Below the pieces are notes generated by a model that saw only the letters and a program-made list of their open reading frames with translations, was not told where the DNA came from and ran no database searches. A program made the position numbers and the translations under genes. From Arsukibacterium sp. MJ3 (GTDB taxonomy: Bacteria > Pseudomonadota > Gammaproteobacteria > Enterobacterales > Alteromonadaceae): a stretch of DNA of 64,000 nucleotides. The stretch spans positions 1-64,000 of the forward strand of contig NZ_LAHP01000015.1 of the NCBI RefSeq assembly GCF_000987765.1, read 5' to 3'. This document shows, piece after piece, positions 1 to 6,263 of the stretch (positions are counted from its first letter, which is position 1; each line of letters opens with the position of its first letter).

Positions 1-15
1 TTTTATGCATTTTAA

Positions 16-102
16 ACATAACAAGTGCAGTCACAATCTGCCACTGCGTGGCCTGGACCTCAACCGCTGCGCGAGTTTCGGCCTGTGCTGCAAGCGTTAG
101 GC
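16..102 (+). other. Integron attC site 1
   Basis: The left core ACATAAC (16-22) and right core GTTAGGC (96-102) bracket about 73 bases with internal complementarity, ending in the diagnostic GCGTTA. It is the attC of a cassette whose gene lies left of the window. The right core is completed by the first bases of the next cassette, so recombination would cut between 96 and 97. Confidence 0.85.
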
Positions 103-136
103 TAAATATTTCGACCATCGCACTCCGAGGATAAAC

Positions 137-691
137 ATGACTGAAAAGCAGTTCGAAAAATTAAAATACTACGTGATTGCAATTACCATATTATTCGTAG
201 TTGGACATCTGTTGTGGGAGCATTTGAATGGTGGAATATTGGGCCATCACTTGATGCACCATTCTGATTATCCTTTAATATCAAACTGGTGGGGGTTATT
301 AATCCTCCCATTTTTGGCTTGGCTTTCTACAGTACGGATAGAGAAGCGTGTAACTCTTCAGTCTGGTGACGCGCCAGTAAGGACAAAGATTTTACGAGTC
401 GTACTCATCGGTTTTTTCGGCATGCTGGTCTTGAGTCTTGTACAGTCACTCAGTTTTAGTATTGGCTACGAGAACGTTGCAATTTACTTGTCTTTAGGTT
501 TGGTAGTAGTCGGTTTATTCCTGCCTATATACAGAGCGGAGTGTATTTTTGGTTATGTATTTGGCTCAATAGTTTTTACTGGAGCAGTAATTCCGCTTAT
601 AGGTATATTGGTAATTGCGGGGATTTCATGGTTTTCTCACGTATGTATAAAGCCATTAGTTTTTCGAGTTATTAGGGCGCAACCGCAGTAG
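137..691 (+). CDS. Cassette gene: multi-pass membrane protein of unknown function
   Basis: This 184-residue protein fills the cassette that runs from 97 to attC 2, and GAGGA lies just upstream of the ATG. I do not recognise the family. About five hydrophobic segments are visible (roughly residues 10-28, 47-65, 86-105, 112-131 and 138-165), with a His-rich HHLMHH stretch near residue 38 between the first two. A positively charged loop (RIEKR) follows segment 2, suggesting it is cytoplasmic. It is probably an inner-membrane protein. The single-gene cassette gives no operon context, and expression probably depends on read-through from the integron or on a promoter I cannot see. Small membrane proteins of unknown role are common integron cargo. 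Confidence 0.8.
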   Translation: MTEKQFEKLKYYVIAITILFVVGHLLWEHLNGGILGHHLMHHSDYPLISNWWGLLILPFLAWLSTVRIEKRVTLQSGDAPVRTKILRVVLIGFFGMLVLSLVQSLSFSIGYENVAIYLSLGLVVVGLFLPIYRAECIFGYVFGSIVFTGAVIPLIGILVIAGISWFSHVCIKPLVFRVIRAQPQ

Positions 692-695
692 TCTA

Positions 696-773
696 GCCTA
701 ACAATCCGCGTCATTCGGGGCCTCCGGCCCCTGCGACGCTCACAAGTTCGCGCGCATGCGCGGGGCGTTAGCT
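696..773 (+). other. Integron attC site 2
   Basis: The left core GCCTAAC (696-702) is the reverse complement of the GTTAGGC that opens this cassette at 96-102. The right core is GTTAGCT (767-773). The interior contains strong complementarity (GGGGCC and GGCCCC around 717-732) that can fold as the bottom-strand hairpin recognised by IntI. The sequence differs from the other four sites. Confidence 0.88.
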
Positions 774-795
774 AGAAAAGAGGTCTTCTGCCTAC

Positions 796-1065
796 ATGAG
801 TGACAATGAAATACGACCAATATTCAGATTGTTGACACTAGCCCTTTCTATTGCGGCTTGGTATGCAGTTATTATATTTGTCCATGGTGAGGTTGCGTCG
901 TTTAATTCAACGGTTGTTCCTTTCAAGTGGTATGTATTTTTCGTCACCGTTTTGGTCACGATTTTATTTTTTATTGCAGCGGTGGCGTTCACTTTTACAA
1001 CGGTATTTGGTTATATGCCTAGAATGCTTTTTAGAGTTTTAACAGGCAAAACTATTAAAAATTAG
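796..1065 (+). CDS. Cassette gene: small two-segment membrane protein, unknown function
   Basis: The only plausible gene of the cassette at 768-1155, encoding 89 residues. AGAGG lies about 12 bases before the ATG. Two hydrophobic stretches (about residues 12-30 and 44-70) predict two membrane segments, followed by a short basic tail ending GKTIKN. No family is recognised. Shorter ORFs in other frames of the same interval look like shadows because they lack a ribosome binding site and have no coherent composition. With such a short protein, coding status is likely but not certain. Confidence 0.65.
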   Translation: MSDNEIRPIFRLLTLALSIAAWYAVIIFVHGEVASFNSTVVPFKWYVFFVTVLVTILFFIAAVAFTFTTVFGYMPRMLFRVLTGKTIKN

Positions 1066-1080
1066 TATGTTGAAGAGCGT

Positions 1081-1161
1081 AGCTAACAATCGCCATCAAA
1101 AACGCGCCCGTTGGGCGCTCGACTCGCAACAAGTTGCTCGCGTTTGTGGCGGGCGTTATGT
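1081..1161 (+). other. Integron attC site 3
   Basis: The left core AGCTAAC (1081-1087) matches the opening bases of its own cassette, and the right core is GTTATGT (1155-1161). The inner part is strongly self-complementary (GCGCCC/GGGCGC and GCAAC/GTTGC). By my count it is identical to attC 5 at 75 of 81 positions, and three of the six differences lie in the exchangeable core bases. Confidence 0.9.
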
Positions 1162-1180
1162 GCTTAAAGGAAGCTCCTAG

Positions 1181-3358
1181 ATGATTTCCAAGATAAGTAT
1201 TCAGAATATCGCTAGCTACAAAACTGCAACCATTTTGGCCACTGACAAAAAAGTGAATGTTGTTTACGGACTAAACGGTTCAGGTAAGAGCACACTTTCT
1301 AACTATTTGTACCAACCAGAAGCCCCCGAATATCACGGTTGCTCTGTTGATATGGCTAACGATGCATCGCTCTATGTCTACAATCAGAGGTTCATCGAAG
1401 AAAACTTTTACGACGCCGATGATCTAAAAGGGATATTCAGTCTCTCCAAAGAAAATAAAGATATTGAGAAAGCCATCAATGAAGCTCACGCTGAACTCAG
1501 CGCACAGGCTCTTGTGGAAGAGAAAGAGCAACAAATTGCTAGTGATGAAAGGGCTGAACTTTCAGCTAAACGATCAAGTGCATGTAGCGTTACTTGGAAA
1601 ATTAAGCAGGAATTTACAGGTGGAGACCGAGTTCTAGAAGGCTTTCTGGATGGCCTCAAGGGCAACAAAGAGACCTTATATTCTCATTTGTCGTCTTTAC
1701 CCAAACCTGCTGATAAGCCGGATACGGATATCCCTCAGTTAAAGGCTGGTGTTGAGGCTTTAAGGGGAGATTCCGCTCAACAGTATTCCACTCTGAATCT
1801 TTTGGAGCTTGATGAACATGAAATCGAATTCGATCCTATCTTTGAGCAAGTGATAGTTGGTAATACCAACAGCTCTGTATCGGCGCTAATCGAAAAAATG
1901 AAAAATTCTGATTGGGTAAAAAAGGGATTAGTTTACCTAGAACCACCTTCTGAAAACGAGGCTAGCGCTTGTCCATTTTGTCAAGAAAGTACAATATCTC
2001 AGGAACTCGTCCAGCAAATCGAGAACTATTTCGATGAGTCTTATAGCAGTTCAATTGATCAAATTGAGGGTCTTTTGTCCCGTTACTCCACTGCACTCGA
2101 ACAACTCACTTCGCTCGACATCTACAAGTCAAACCCATTCTCTATTGAAGAGCTACCTGCACTGACAGAGCAACATGGAAAATTAGCAAAAAAATTGGAG
2201 AAGAACGCAAGTCTAATAACAGCCAAGAATAATTCACCAAGCATGAGAGTATCTCTTGAAAGTACTCGAAACGAAGTTGCGAACTTTAACGAGTTGTTAG
2301 AAAAAATAAATGCAAAAATCTCAAAGCACAACGAAAAACTTGAGAATATTGATGCTGAATTAAACAAGTTGAAGCGATTGTTTTGGGATTTGATGCGCTG
2401 GGATTACGACCAAACTATCTCGGCTTTAGAAGTTCAGGTAACAACGTCCAATCAGAAACTGACTGAATCAAACGAGCGAGAAAAAGTCGCTACAGGCATT
2501 GTCGCATCAAAGAAAAGCGAAATTTCAATACTGCAAAAATCTACCGTCAACATTGAAGAAGCTATAGATAACATAAATATAGGTCTGGTTCAGATCGGCA
2601 TATCCGATTTTTCAATAGCAAAACACAATGACACGCTTTACAAAATCGTGCGTCTAGGAAATTCAACAGCCGATTTTTCGTCTCTCAGCGAAGGTGAGAA
2701 GATGATCATAAGCTTTCTATACTTTTGCGAGTTATGTAAAGGCAAGCGGAACGCTTCAGAAGTTCCAGGAAAGAAAGTGGTGGTCATTGATGACCCAATA
2801 TCGAGTCTATCTCATATATTTGTTTTCAATATTGGACGGCTAATTAAAAGCGAATTTTTTGATTCAGCGAATTTTGAGCAAGTTTTTGTGCTTACGCATA
2901 GTTTGTACTTTTTCTACGAATTAGCAGACTCAAACCACAAAAGAAGAAATGAACAGCAGAAACTGTTTCGGTTGTTTAAAAATGATGCAGGTAGCCAGAT
3001 ACTTAAAATGAGCTACGAAGAAGTTCAGAACGATTACCACTCCTACTGGTCTGTAGTCACTGATTCCGCGCAGCCCCCCGCTCTCATAGCTAATTGCATG
3101 AGAAATATCGTAGAGTATTTTTTCAATTTTGTTCAAAAACAAGACTTGAGCAACGTAATCCAAATGCCAGAGTTACAGGGGAATAAGCACCAGGCATTTT
3201 GCAGATACATTAATCGGGAGTCTCATTCGCTTGGGCAGAATATTTTCGATTACAAAGAGTTTGACTATGAGTCTTTTCGAGAGGGCTTAAAGCTCGTTTT
3301 CGAAGTAACGGGCTATATTGAGCATCATAACAAAATGATACAGGTACTGGGGAAATAA
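1181..3358 (+). CDS. Cassette gene: AAA/ABC-type ATPase, RloC/PrrC-like putative anticodon nuclease
   Basis: This 725-residue cytoplasmic protein has the layout of RloC, a phage-exclusion tRNA anticodon nuclease. A Walker A G-LNGSGKS motif spans 30-37. A long helical middle is interrupted by CPFC (C264, C267), like the Rad50/RloC zinc hook. An ABC signature LSEGE lies at 502-506 and a Walker B IDDP with D537/D538. The C-terminus has RNIVE (R641, E645) followed by SHS (H682), resembling the Arg-Glu-His triad of PrrC/RloC. AAGGA precedes the ATG. It is AT-richer than the chromosomal flanks and large for a cassette. ATPase fold and hook are clearly seen; nuclease activity and defence role are inferred. 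It could instead be another AAA_13-type ATPase with a different effector. Confidence 0.8.
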   Translation: MISKISIQNIASYKTATILATDKKVNVVYGLNGSGKSTLSNYLYQPEAPEYHGCSVDMANDASLYVYNQRFIEENFYDADDLKGIFSLSKENKDIEKAINEAHAELSAQALVEEKEQQIASDERAELSAKRSSACSVTWKIKQEFTGGDRVLEGFLDGLKGNKETLYSHLSSLPKPADKPDTDIPQLKAGVEALRGDSAQQYSTLNLLELDEHEIEFDPIFEQVIVGNTNSSVSALIEKMKNSDWVKKGLVYLEPPSENEASACPFCQESTISQELVQQIENYFDESYSSSIDQIEGLLSRYSTALEQLTSLDIYKSNPFSIEELPALTEQHGKLAKKLEKNASLITAKNNSPSMRVSLESTRNEVANFNELLEKINAKISKHNEKLENIDAELNKLKRLFWDLMRWDYDQTISALEVQVTTSNQKLTESNEREKVATGIVASKKSEISILQKSTVNIEEAIDNINIGLVQIGISDFSIAKHNDTLYKIVRLGNSTADFSSLSEGEKMIISFLYFCELCKGKRNASEVPGKKVVVIDDPISSLSHIFVFNIGRLIKSEFFDSANFEQVFVLTHSLYFFYELADSNHKRRNEQQKLFRLFKNDAGSQILKMSYEEVQNDYHSYWSVVTDSAQPPALIANCMRNIVEYFFNFVQKQDLSNVIQMPELQGNKHQAFCRYINRESHSLGQNIFDYKEFDYESFREGLKLVFEVTGYIEHHNKMIQVLGK

Positions 3359-3367
3359 CTTGTCAGC

Positions 3368-3451
3368 ACATAACAAACGCAGGCACAGCGACGGCTTTTC
3401 CGTTGCGGCTTCGCCTTCACTACAAAGCCGCGCGTGCTGCGGGCGTTAGCA
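3368..3451 (+). other. Integron attC site 4
   Basis: The left core ACATAAC (3368-3374) mirrors the GTTATGT that opens the ATPase cassette, and the right core is GTTAGCA (3445-3451). The interior is complementary (GGCTTTT/CAAAGCC and GCACAGC/GCGTGCTGC areas). The sequence is distinct from sites 3 and 5, so the array mixes cassettes of different origin. Confidence 0.88.
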
Positions 3452-3467
3452 CTAAAGGGAATTACTC

Positions 3468-3998
3468 ATGAGCCGGCCAATTATTTTCACAATTCTATTT
3501 GCTTTCGCATTCGCTGTAAGAGCTGACTGTGACTCATTGTTAATGAATGGATTAAGCAATAATTTGAAACTCACTTATGAAGAGTTTGATCAAACTCCAG
3601 GGAATGGTTGGCGAGCTTTGGAAGCGAGGAAGTGCTACAGAGAAGCCGCTCTTCTGATTGATAAATATATTCTTAGCAACAATGCTAACCAAACATCGCT
3701 TAAATGGCATTTGTTGCAAATGTACGCTTTTTCTGGTGAAAGTAATAAAGCTCTTGAAATCGTTTCAGCTGTGCTGTTACCTGACGAGCAGCAAAGTAAT
3801 TCGCCTTTTCTCTGGAACGATTATGTTTTGGCTACAGCTGGGTTTTTGGCAAAGGATCTTGCCAAACTAAAGCTTCATAGAGATAACGTTGCTAAGTACG
3901 GTAAAGGCTTTAAACCTAATGAAATGAACTTGGCAACTCTGGATCGATTAATTGAAAACTTTGACCAAACATACCAAATTGCGTACATCGGTGGCTAA
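3468..3998 (+). CDS. Cassette gene: exported TPR-like protein of unknown function
   Basis: This 176-residue protein has an N-terminal signal peptide (hydrophobic residues 4-18, then RADC), so the mature protein is probably periplasmic. Residues 60-150 read as amphipathic helices with TPR-like spacing (KWHLLQMYAFSGESNKALEI), but I cannot assign a named family. It is the sole gene of the cassette from 3446 to attC 5, and GGGA lies about 8 bases before the ATG. Two cysteines (about residues 21 and 55) could form a disulfide in the periplasm. The function is unknown. Confidence 0.75.
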   Translation: MSRPIIFTILFAFAFAVRADCDSLLMNGLSNNLKLTYEEFDQTPGNGWRALEARKCYREAALLIDKYILSNNANQTSLKWHLLQMYAFSGESNKALEIVSAVLLPDEQQSNSPFLWNDYVLATAGFLAKDLAKLKLHRDNVAKYGKGFKPNEMNLATLDRLIENFDQTYQIAYIGG

Positions 3999-3999
3999 G

Positions 4000-4080
4000 T
4001 GCTAACAAGCGCCATCAAAAACGCGCCCTCTGGGCGCTCGACTCGCAACAAGTTGCTCGCGTTTGTGGCGGGCGTTAGCT
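4000..4080 (+). other. Integron attC site 5
   Basis: The left core TGCTAAC (4000-4006) is the reverse complement of the bases opening its cassette, and the right core is GTTAGCT (4074-4080). It is near-identical to attC 3. It is the last unambiguous attC in the window, so everything to its right is either a terminal cassette with a decayed site or ordinary chromosome. Confidence 0.9.
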
Positions 4081-4133
4081 TGCAAAAGCAAAGTCGGTGC
4101 AATTGCGATGTAATCTTTAGATGTGGATATTAA

Positions 4134-5216
4134 ATGACCAAATTCAGTGTGTTTGCTTTACTTTATTTGTTATCTCTTTGTACTGCATGTACTCAACAGT
4201 CAACTATCGATAACAGTGATGCAATTGATGCTCAATTGGTTGAAAATGCGCAAAAACACGGAATTCCCGGTCAAGCCGTGCTTGTGCTGCACAACAGCGA
4301 TATTTTGTACCGAAATGCCATCGGTGTCACAGCGATCGAAGATGGTGTACTTGTAACGCCGAAGACGGTCTTTCCTGTCTACTCCATCACTAAGCTGTTC
4401 ACCATCACGCTCGCTATGCAGTTACAGGAAGAAGGAAAACTTGATTTTTCTGCTCCAGCTTCACAATATGTCGACAATCTACCCCTTTCCTGGCGTAGTA
4501 TACGAATCGAGCAGTTTCTTAATCATGCTTCGGGTATTCCTGAGTATTTTGACAGCAATGATTTTTCGCGCCCGTTTCCAGCTAGCTTAGATGCCGTATT
4601 TGCAAAGTTACACAAATTACCGCTTGTATCAGCACCGGGTGAGCGTACGAGCTATACCAACACCAATAATCTGGTGATTGCTGCTGTACTTGAGGTCATA
4701 ACAGACACGCCTTATCGCGAGCTACTGCGCCAGCGAATCATCGAACCGCTTAACCTTCACGAGACGTGGCTCAATCTTGCTGATGTGCCTGAAGCTCGCC
4801 TTGTTAAAAGCTATCGGGCGGGGGCAGGTCAGATTGAGCCTGCTCTGTCTATCTCATGGCCGGATTACAGCATCGCACATGTAGGCGCGTATATGACACT
4901 GGATGATTTAGGCAAATTCATGTCTGCCTTAGCGCATGGGCGTCTTGTTTCAAAGGTTGAGCTGCTGCGCCTATGGCAGCCCTATAGACTTGCTAACGGT
5001 GCTACAGGCTTTTTTGCAAACGGTTGGGACTATGGTGAGTGGGGGCGTTGGCACGAAGTTAGTCATGATGGTGGCACCAAGGTCCGGGCGCGTATACTGT
5101 TCGATGACAATCTCGATGATCATTATATTGTAGTCTATTTGACCAATGGCAATAAGGATGGAGTTTGGTCGCACACGCTTGTCCGTTCGGTCCAGACCAT
5201 TATATTGCCGAATTAG
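4134..5216 (+). CDS. Serine hydrolase of the beta-lactamase / penicillin-binding fold (class C-like)
   Basis: This 360-residue exported protein begins with a hydrophobic signal ending LCTAC, a weak lipobox, so it may be a lipoprotein. All three hallmarks of the beta-lactamase-like (Pfam Beta-lactamase, AmpH/EstB type) fold are visible: S84-I-T-K87, Y174-T-N176, and HDGG at 311-314 in place of KTG. Such proteins act as DD-peptidases, esterases or peptide hydrolases in the periplasm, and the HxG third motif is more usual in these than in true AmpC. It directly follows attC 5 and occupies the position of a terminal cassette gene, but no intact attC follows. Antibiotic hydrolysis cannot be inferred. 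Confidence 0.88.
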   Translation: MTKFSVFALLYLLSLCTACTQQSTIDNSDAIDAQLVENAQKHGIPGQAVLVLHNSDILYRNAIGVTAIEDGVLVTPKTVFPVYSITKLFTITLAMQLQEEGKLDFSAPASQYVDNLPLSWRSIRIEQFLNHASGIPEYFDSNDFSRPFPASLDAVFAKLHKLPLVSAPGERTSYTNTNNLVIAAVLEVITDTPYRELLRQRIIEPLNLHETWLNLADVPEARLVKSYRAGAGQIEPALSISWPDYSIAHVGAYMTLDDLGKFMSALAHGRLVSKVELLRLWQPYRLANGATGFFANGWDYGEWGRWHEVSHDGGTKVRARILFDDNLDDHYIVVYLTNGNKDGVWSHTLVRSVQTIILPN

Positions 5217-5318
5217 CTGTCGCACAGAAAAGTCGGCGCCCTTATCGCTAAGCACAAGCAAGTTTTAACTGTGTCAGTAAGTAACTTTATTCCGGCATTG
5301 TTTGCGTGTGGTTTTCTT

Positions 5319-5359
5319 AGCTCAAGATAGCCATGATACAAATGATTATGGCGTTAACC
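5319..5359 (+). other. Possible decayed attC closing the last cassette
   Basis: AGCTCAA (5319-5325) agrees with the expected left core AGCTAAC at 5 of 7 bases. A right-core-like GCGTTAACC ends at 5359. Between them GCCATGAT and ATTATGGC can pair as an 8-bp stem with one G-T. It is shorter than the other attC sites (about 41 against 78-87 bases) and may be chance. Confidence 0.25.
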
Positions 5360-5383
5360 CTAAGTCTGGTGTGCCAACATAAA

Positions 5384-5412
5384 ACCTATCCTGTTGTTGG
5401 ACAAGCTCGGGT
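5384..5412 (+). repeat. 29-bp direct repeat, copy 1 (left of yefM-yoeB)
   Basis: The bases match 6195-6223 at 28 of 29 positions; the only difference is T at 5407 against C at 6218. The repeat contains the core TCCTGTTGTTGGACAAGC. The two copies lie 811 bases apart in the same orientation and flank the toxin-antitoxin genes. Confidence 0.85.
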
Positions 5413-5431
5413 ATACATATGTCCTACTCGC

Positions 5432-5460
5432 TGTACATGTCTCTGTAGCTAGACTATACT
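5432..5460 (+). promoter_or_regulatory. yefM-yoeB promoter with TGTACA operator core
   Basis: TGTACA (5432-5437) is followed after 17 bases by TATACT (5455-5460), a plausible -35/-10 pair ending 30 bases before yefM. TGTACA is the known core of YefM-YoeB operators, so the operator would overlap the -35 element and allow autorepression. A related GTATAC lies at 5411-5416 and CGTACAG at 5473-5479. Confidence 0.6.
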
Positions 5461-5490
5461 TGTCTTGTCTAACGTACAGGTGGAGGTTTT

Positions 5491-5745
5491 ATGAGAATTG
5501 TGTCTTTTACAGAAGCAAGAAACAGTTTAAAAGCGGTGTTAGATGCAGTGGTGAATGATGCTGATACAACAGTGATTACTCGTCGTGATTCAGAAGATGC
5601 CGTTGTTATGTCACTGGACTACTATAACAGCCTGATGGAAACGGTGCATTTACTTCGTTCACCATCAAATGCAGAGCATTTGAGTCGCTCAATTGCACAA
5701 TTCAAGGCTGGTAACGTCACTCAAAAAGACTTAATTGATGAGTAA
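5491..5745 (+). CDS. yefM: Antitoxin YefM (Phd/YefM family)
   Basis: This 84-residue protein has the N-terminal DNA-binding Phd/YefM fold (MRIVSFTEARNSLKAVLDAV, then the ITRRDSEDAVVMSLDYYNSL segment) and an acidic, flexible C-terminal tail that neutralises the toxin. GGTGGAGG precedes the ATG. The gene overlaps the toxin gene by a few bases, as usual for this module. YefM, and more strongly YefM-YoeB, represses its own promoter. The pair sits between two copies of a 29-bp repeat just beyond the integron array, and such modules often stabilise cassette arrays. Confidence 0.95.
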   Translation: MRIVSFTEARNSLKAVLDAVVNDADTTVITRRDSEDAVVMSLDYYNSLMETVHLLRSPSNAEHLSRSIAQFKAGNVTQKDLIDE

Positions 5746-6001
5746 TCGTTTACTTTCCTGGACTGATGAAGCTTGGAGCGATTACTTATATTGGCAGACT
5801 CAAGACAAAAAAACGCTTAAGCGTATAAACAAACTGATAAACGATGTTAAACGTTCGCCTTTCGAAGGTATTGGTAAACCAGAGCCGTTAAAAGAAAACT
5901 TAGCTGGTTTTTGGTCTCGGCGCATCGATGATATAAATCGGTTAGTCTATGCAGTTGATGATAATGTAACGACGATAATCTCGTGCCGTTATCACTACTA
6001 A
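5738..6001 (+). CDS. yoeB: Toxin YoeB (RelE superfamily mRNA interferase)
   Basis: This 87-residue ribosome-dependent endoribonuclease cleaves mRNA in the A site when YefM is degraded. The family signatures KPEPLK, GFWSRRI, RLVYAV and terminal CRYHY are all present. Counted from the second ATG, E49, R68, H86 and Y87 align with catalytic E46, R65, H83 and Y84 of E. coli YoeB, so the toxin should be active. An alternative ATG lies 3 bases upstream (5735). Both starts overlap the end of yefM, indicating translational coupling. Confidence 0.95.
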   Translation: MSNRLLSWTDEAWSDYLYWQTQDKKTLKRINKLINDVKRSPFEGIGKPEPLKENLAGFWSRRIDDINRLVYAVDDNVTTIISCRYHY

Positions 6002-6097
6002 ACTCAGACAATCAAAAAAATTCAAAGGTAGTTTTGGCTGCAACTTGCGGATTTAGAGCTTTTGAATAAGCGGTTATAAAATACAAGGCGAGCTCAC

Positions 6098-6169
6098 TTG
6101 AATATTAATGCTACGTTGGTCGGCGAGATCATTTTCGTATTCGTACTGCTAGTCGTTGCTGGTGCTTAA
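6098..6169 (+). pseudogene. Short ORF resembling the N-terminus of ATP synthase subunit b (atpF fragment?)
   Basis: A TTG-initiated reading frame of 23 codons begins MNINATLVGEIIFVF and then diverges to a hydrophobic end before TAA. AAGGCGAG lies a few bases upstream. The NxNATLxG opening is characteristic of subunit b of F1Fo ATP synthase, but the cytoplasmic stalk is absent and the expected WPP segment is missing. It could be a relic of atpF, or an unrelated hydrophobic micropeptide with chance similarity. It lies inside the interval bounded by the 29-bp repeats. Confidence 0.35.
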
Positions 6170-6194
6170 AAAAGAGGTAAGTTCAGCTGCTGCG

Positions 6195-6223
6195 ACCTAT
6201 CCTGTTGTTGGACAAGCCCGGGT
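6195..6223 (+). repeat. 29-bp direct repeat, copy 2 (right of yefM-yoeB)
   Basis: Second copy of the repeat at 5384-5412, with 28 of 29 bases identical and in the same orientation. It ends 41 bases before the stop codon of the DUF748 gene. No third copy was noticed in the window. Confidence 0.85.
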
Positions 6224-6263
6224 GTGTTTGGGCCTGTTTCTAGCGCCATATTTGCTCGCTTGC

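Larger units (their letters stand above)
1..5360 (+). mobile_element. Integron gene-cassette array (distal part, no integrase in window)
   Basis: Five attC-like sites ending in GCGTTA alternate with single + strand genes. Cassette boundaries fall at the G/TT of each right core: 96/97, 767/768, 1155/1156, 3445/3446 and 4074/4075. Each complete cassette starts with six bases whose reverse complement reappears in its own left core (GTTAGGC/GCCTAAC, GTTAGCT/AGCTAAC, GTTATGT/ACATAAC, GTTAGCA/TGCTAAC), as expected for circular cassettes inserted by IntI. Genes read away from the integrase, so intI and attI should lie left of base 1. The right limit is uncertain because the last gene lacks a clear attC; 5360 is placed after a degenerate candidate site. 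Confidence 0.9.

Noticed and set aside
4134-5216. Antibiotic-resistance beta-lactamase cassette
   Set aside because: The fold and the SxxK/YxN motifs are there, but the third motif is HDG instead of KTG and the protein resembles EstB/AmpH-type hydrolases. Resistance cannot be claimed from these motifs.
1-5360. Prophage or genomic island with a tRNA attachment site
   Set aside because: No phage genes, tRNA or integrase are visible; the repeated attC sites with matched cores explain the structure better.
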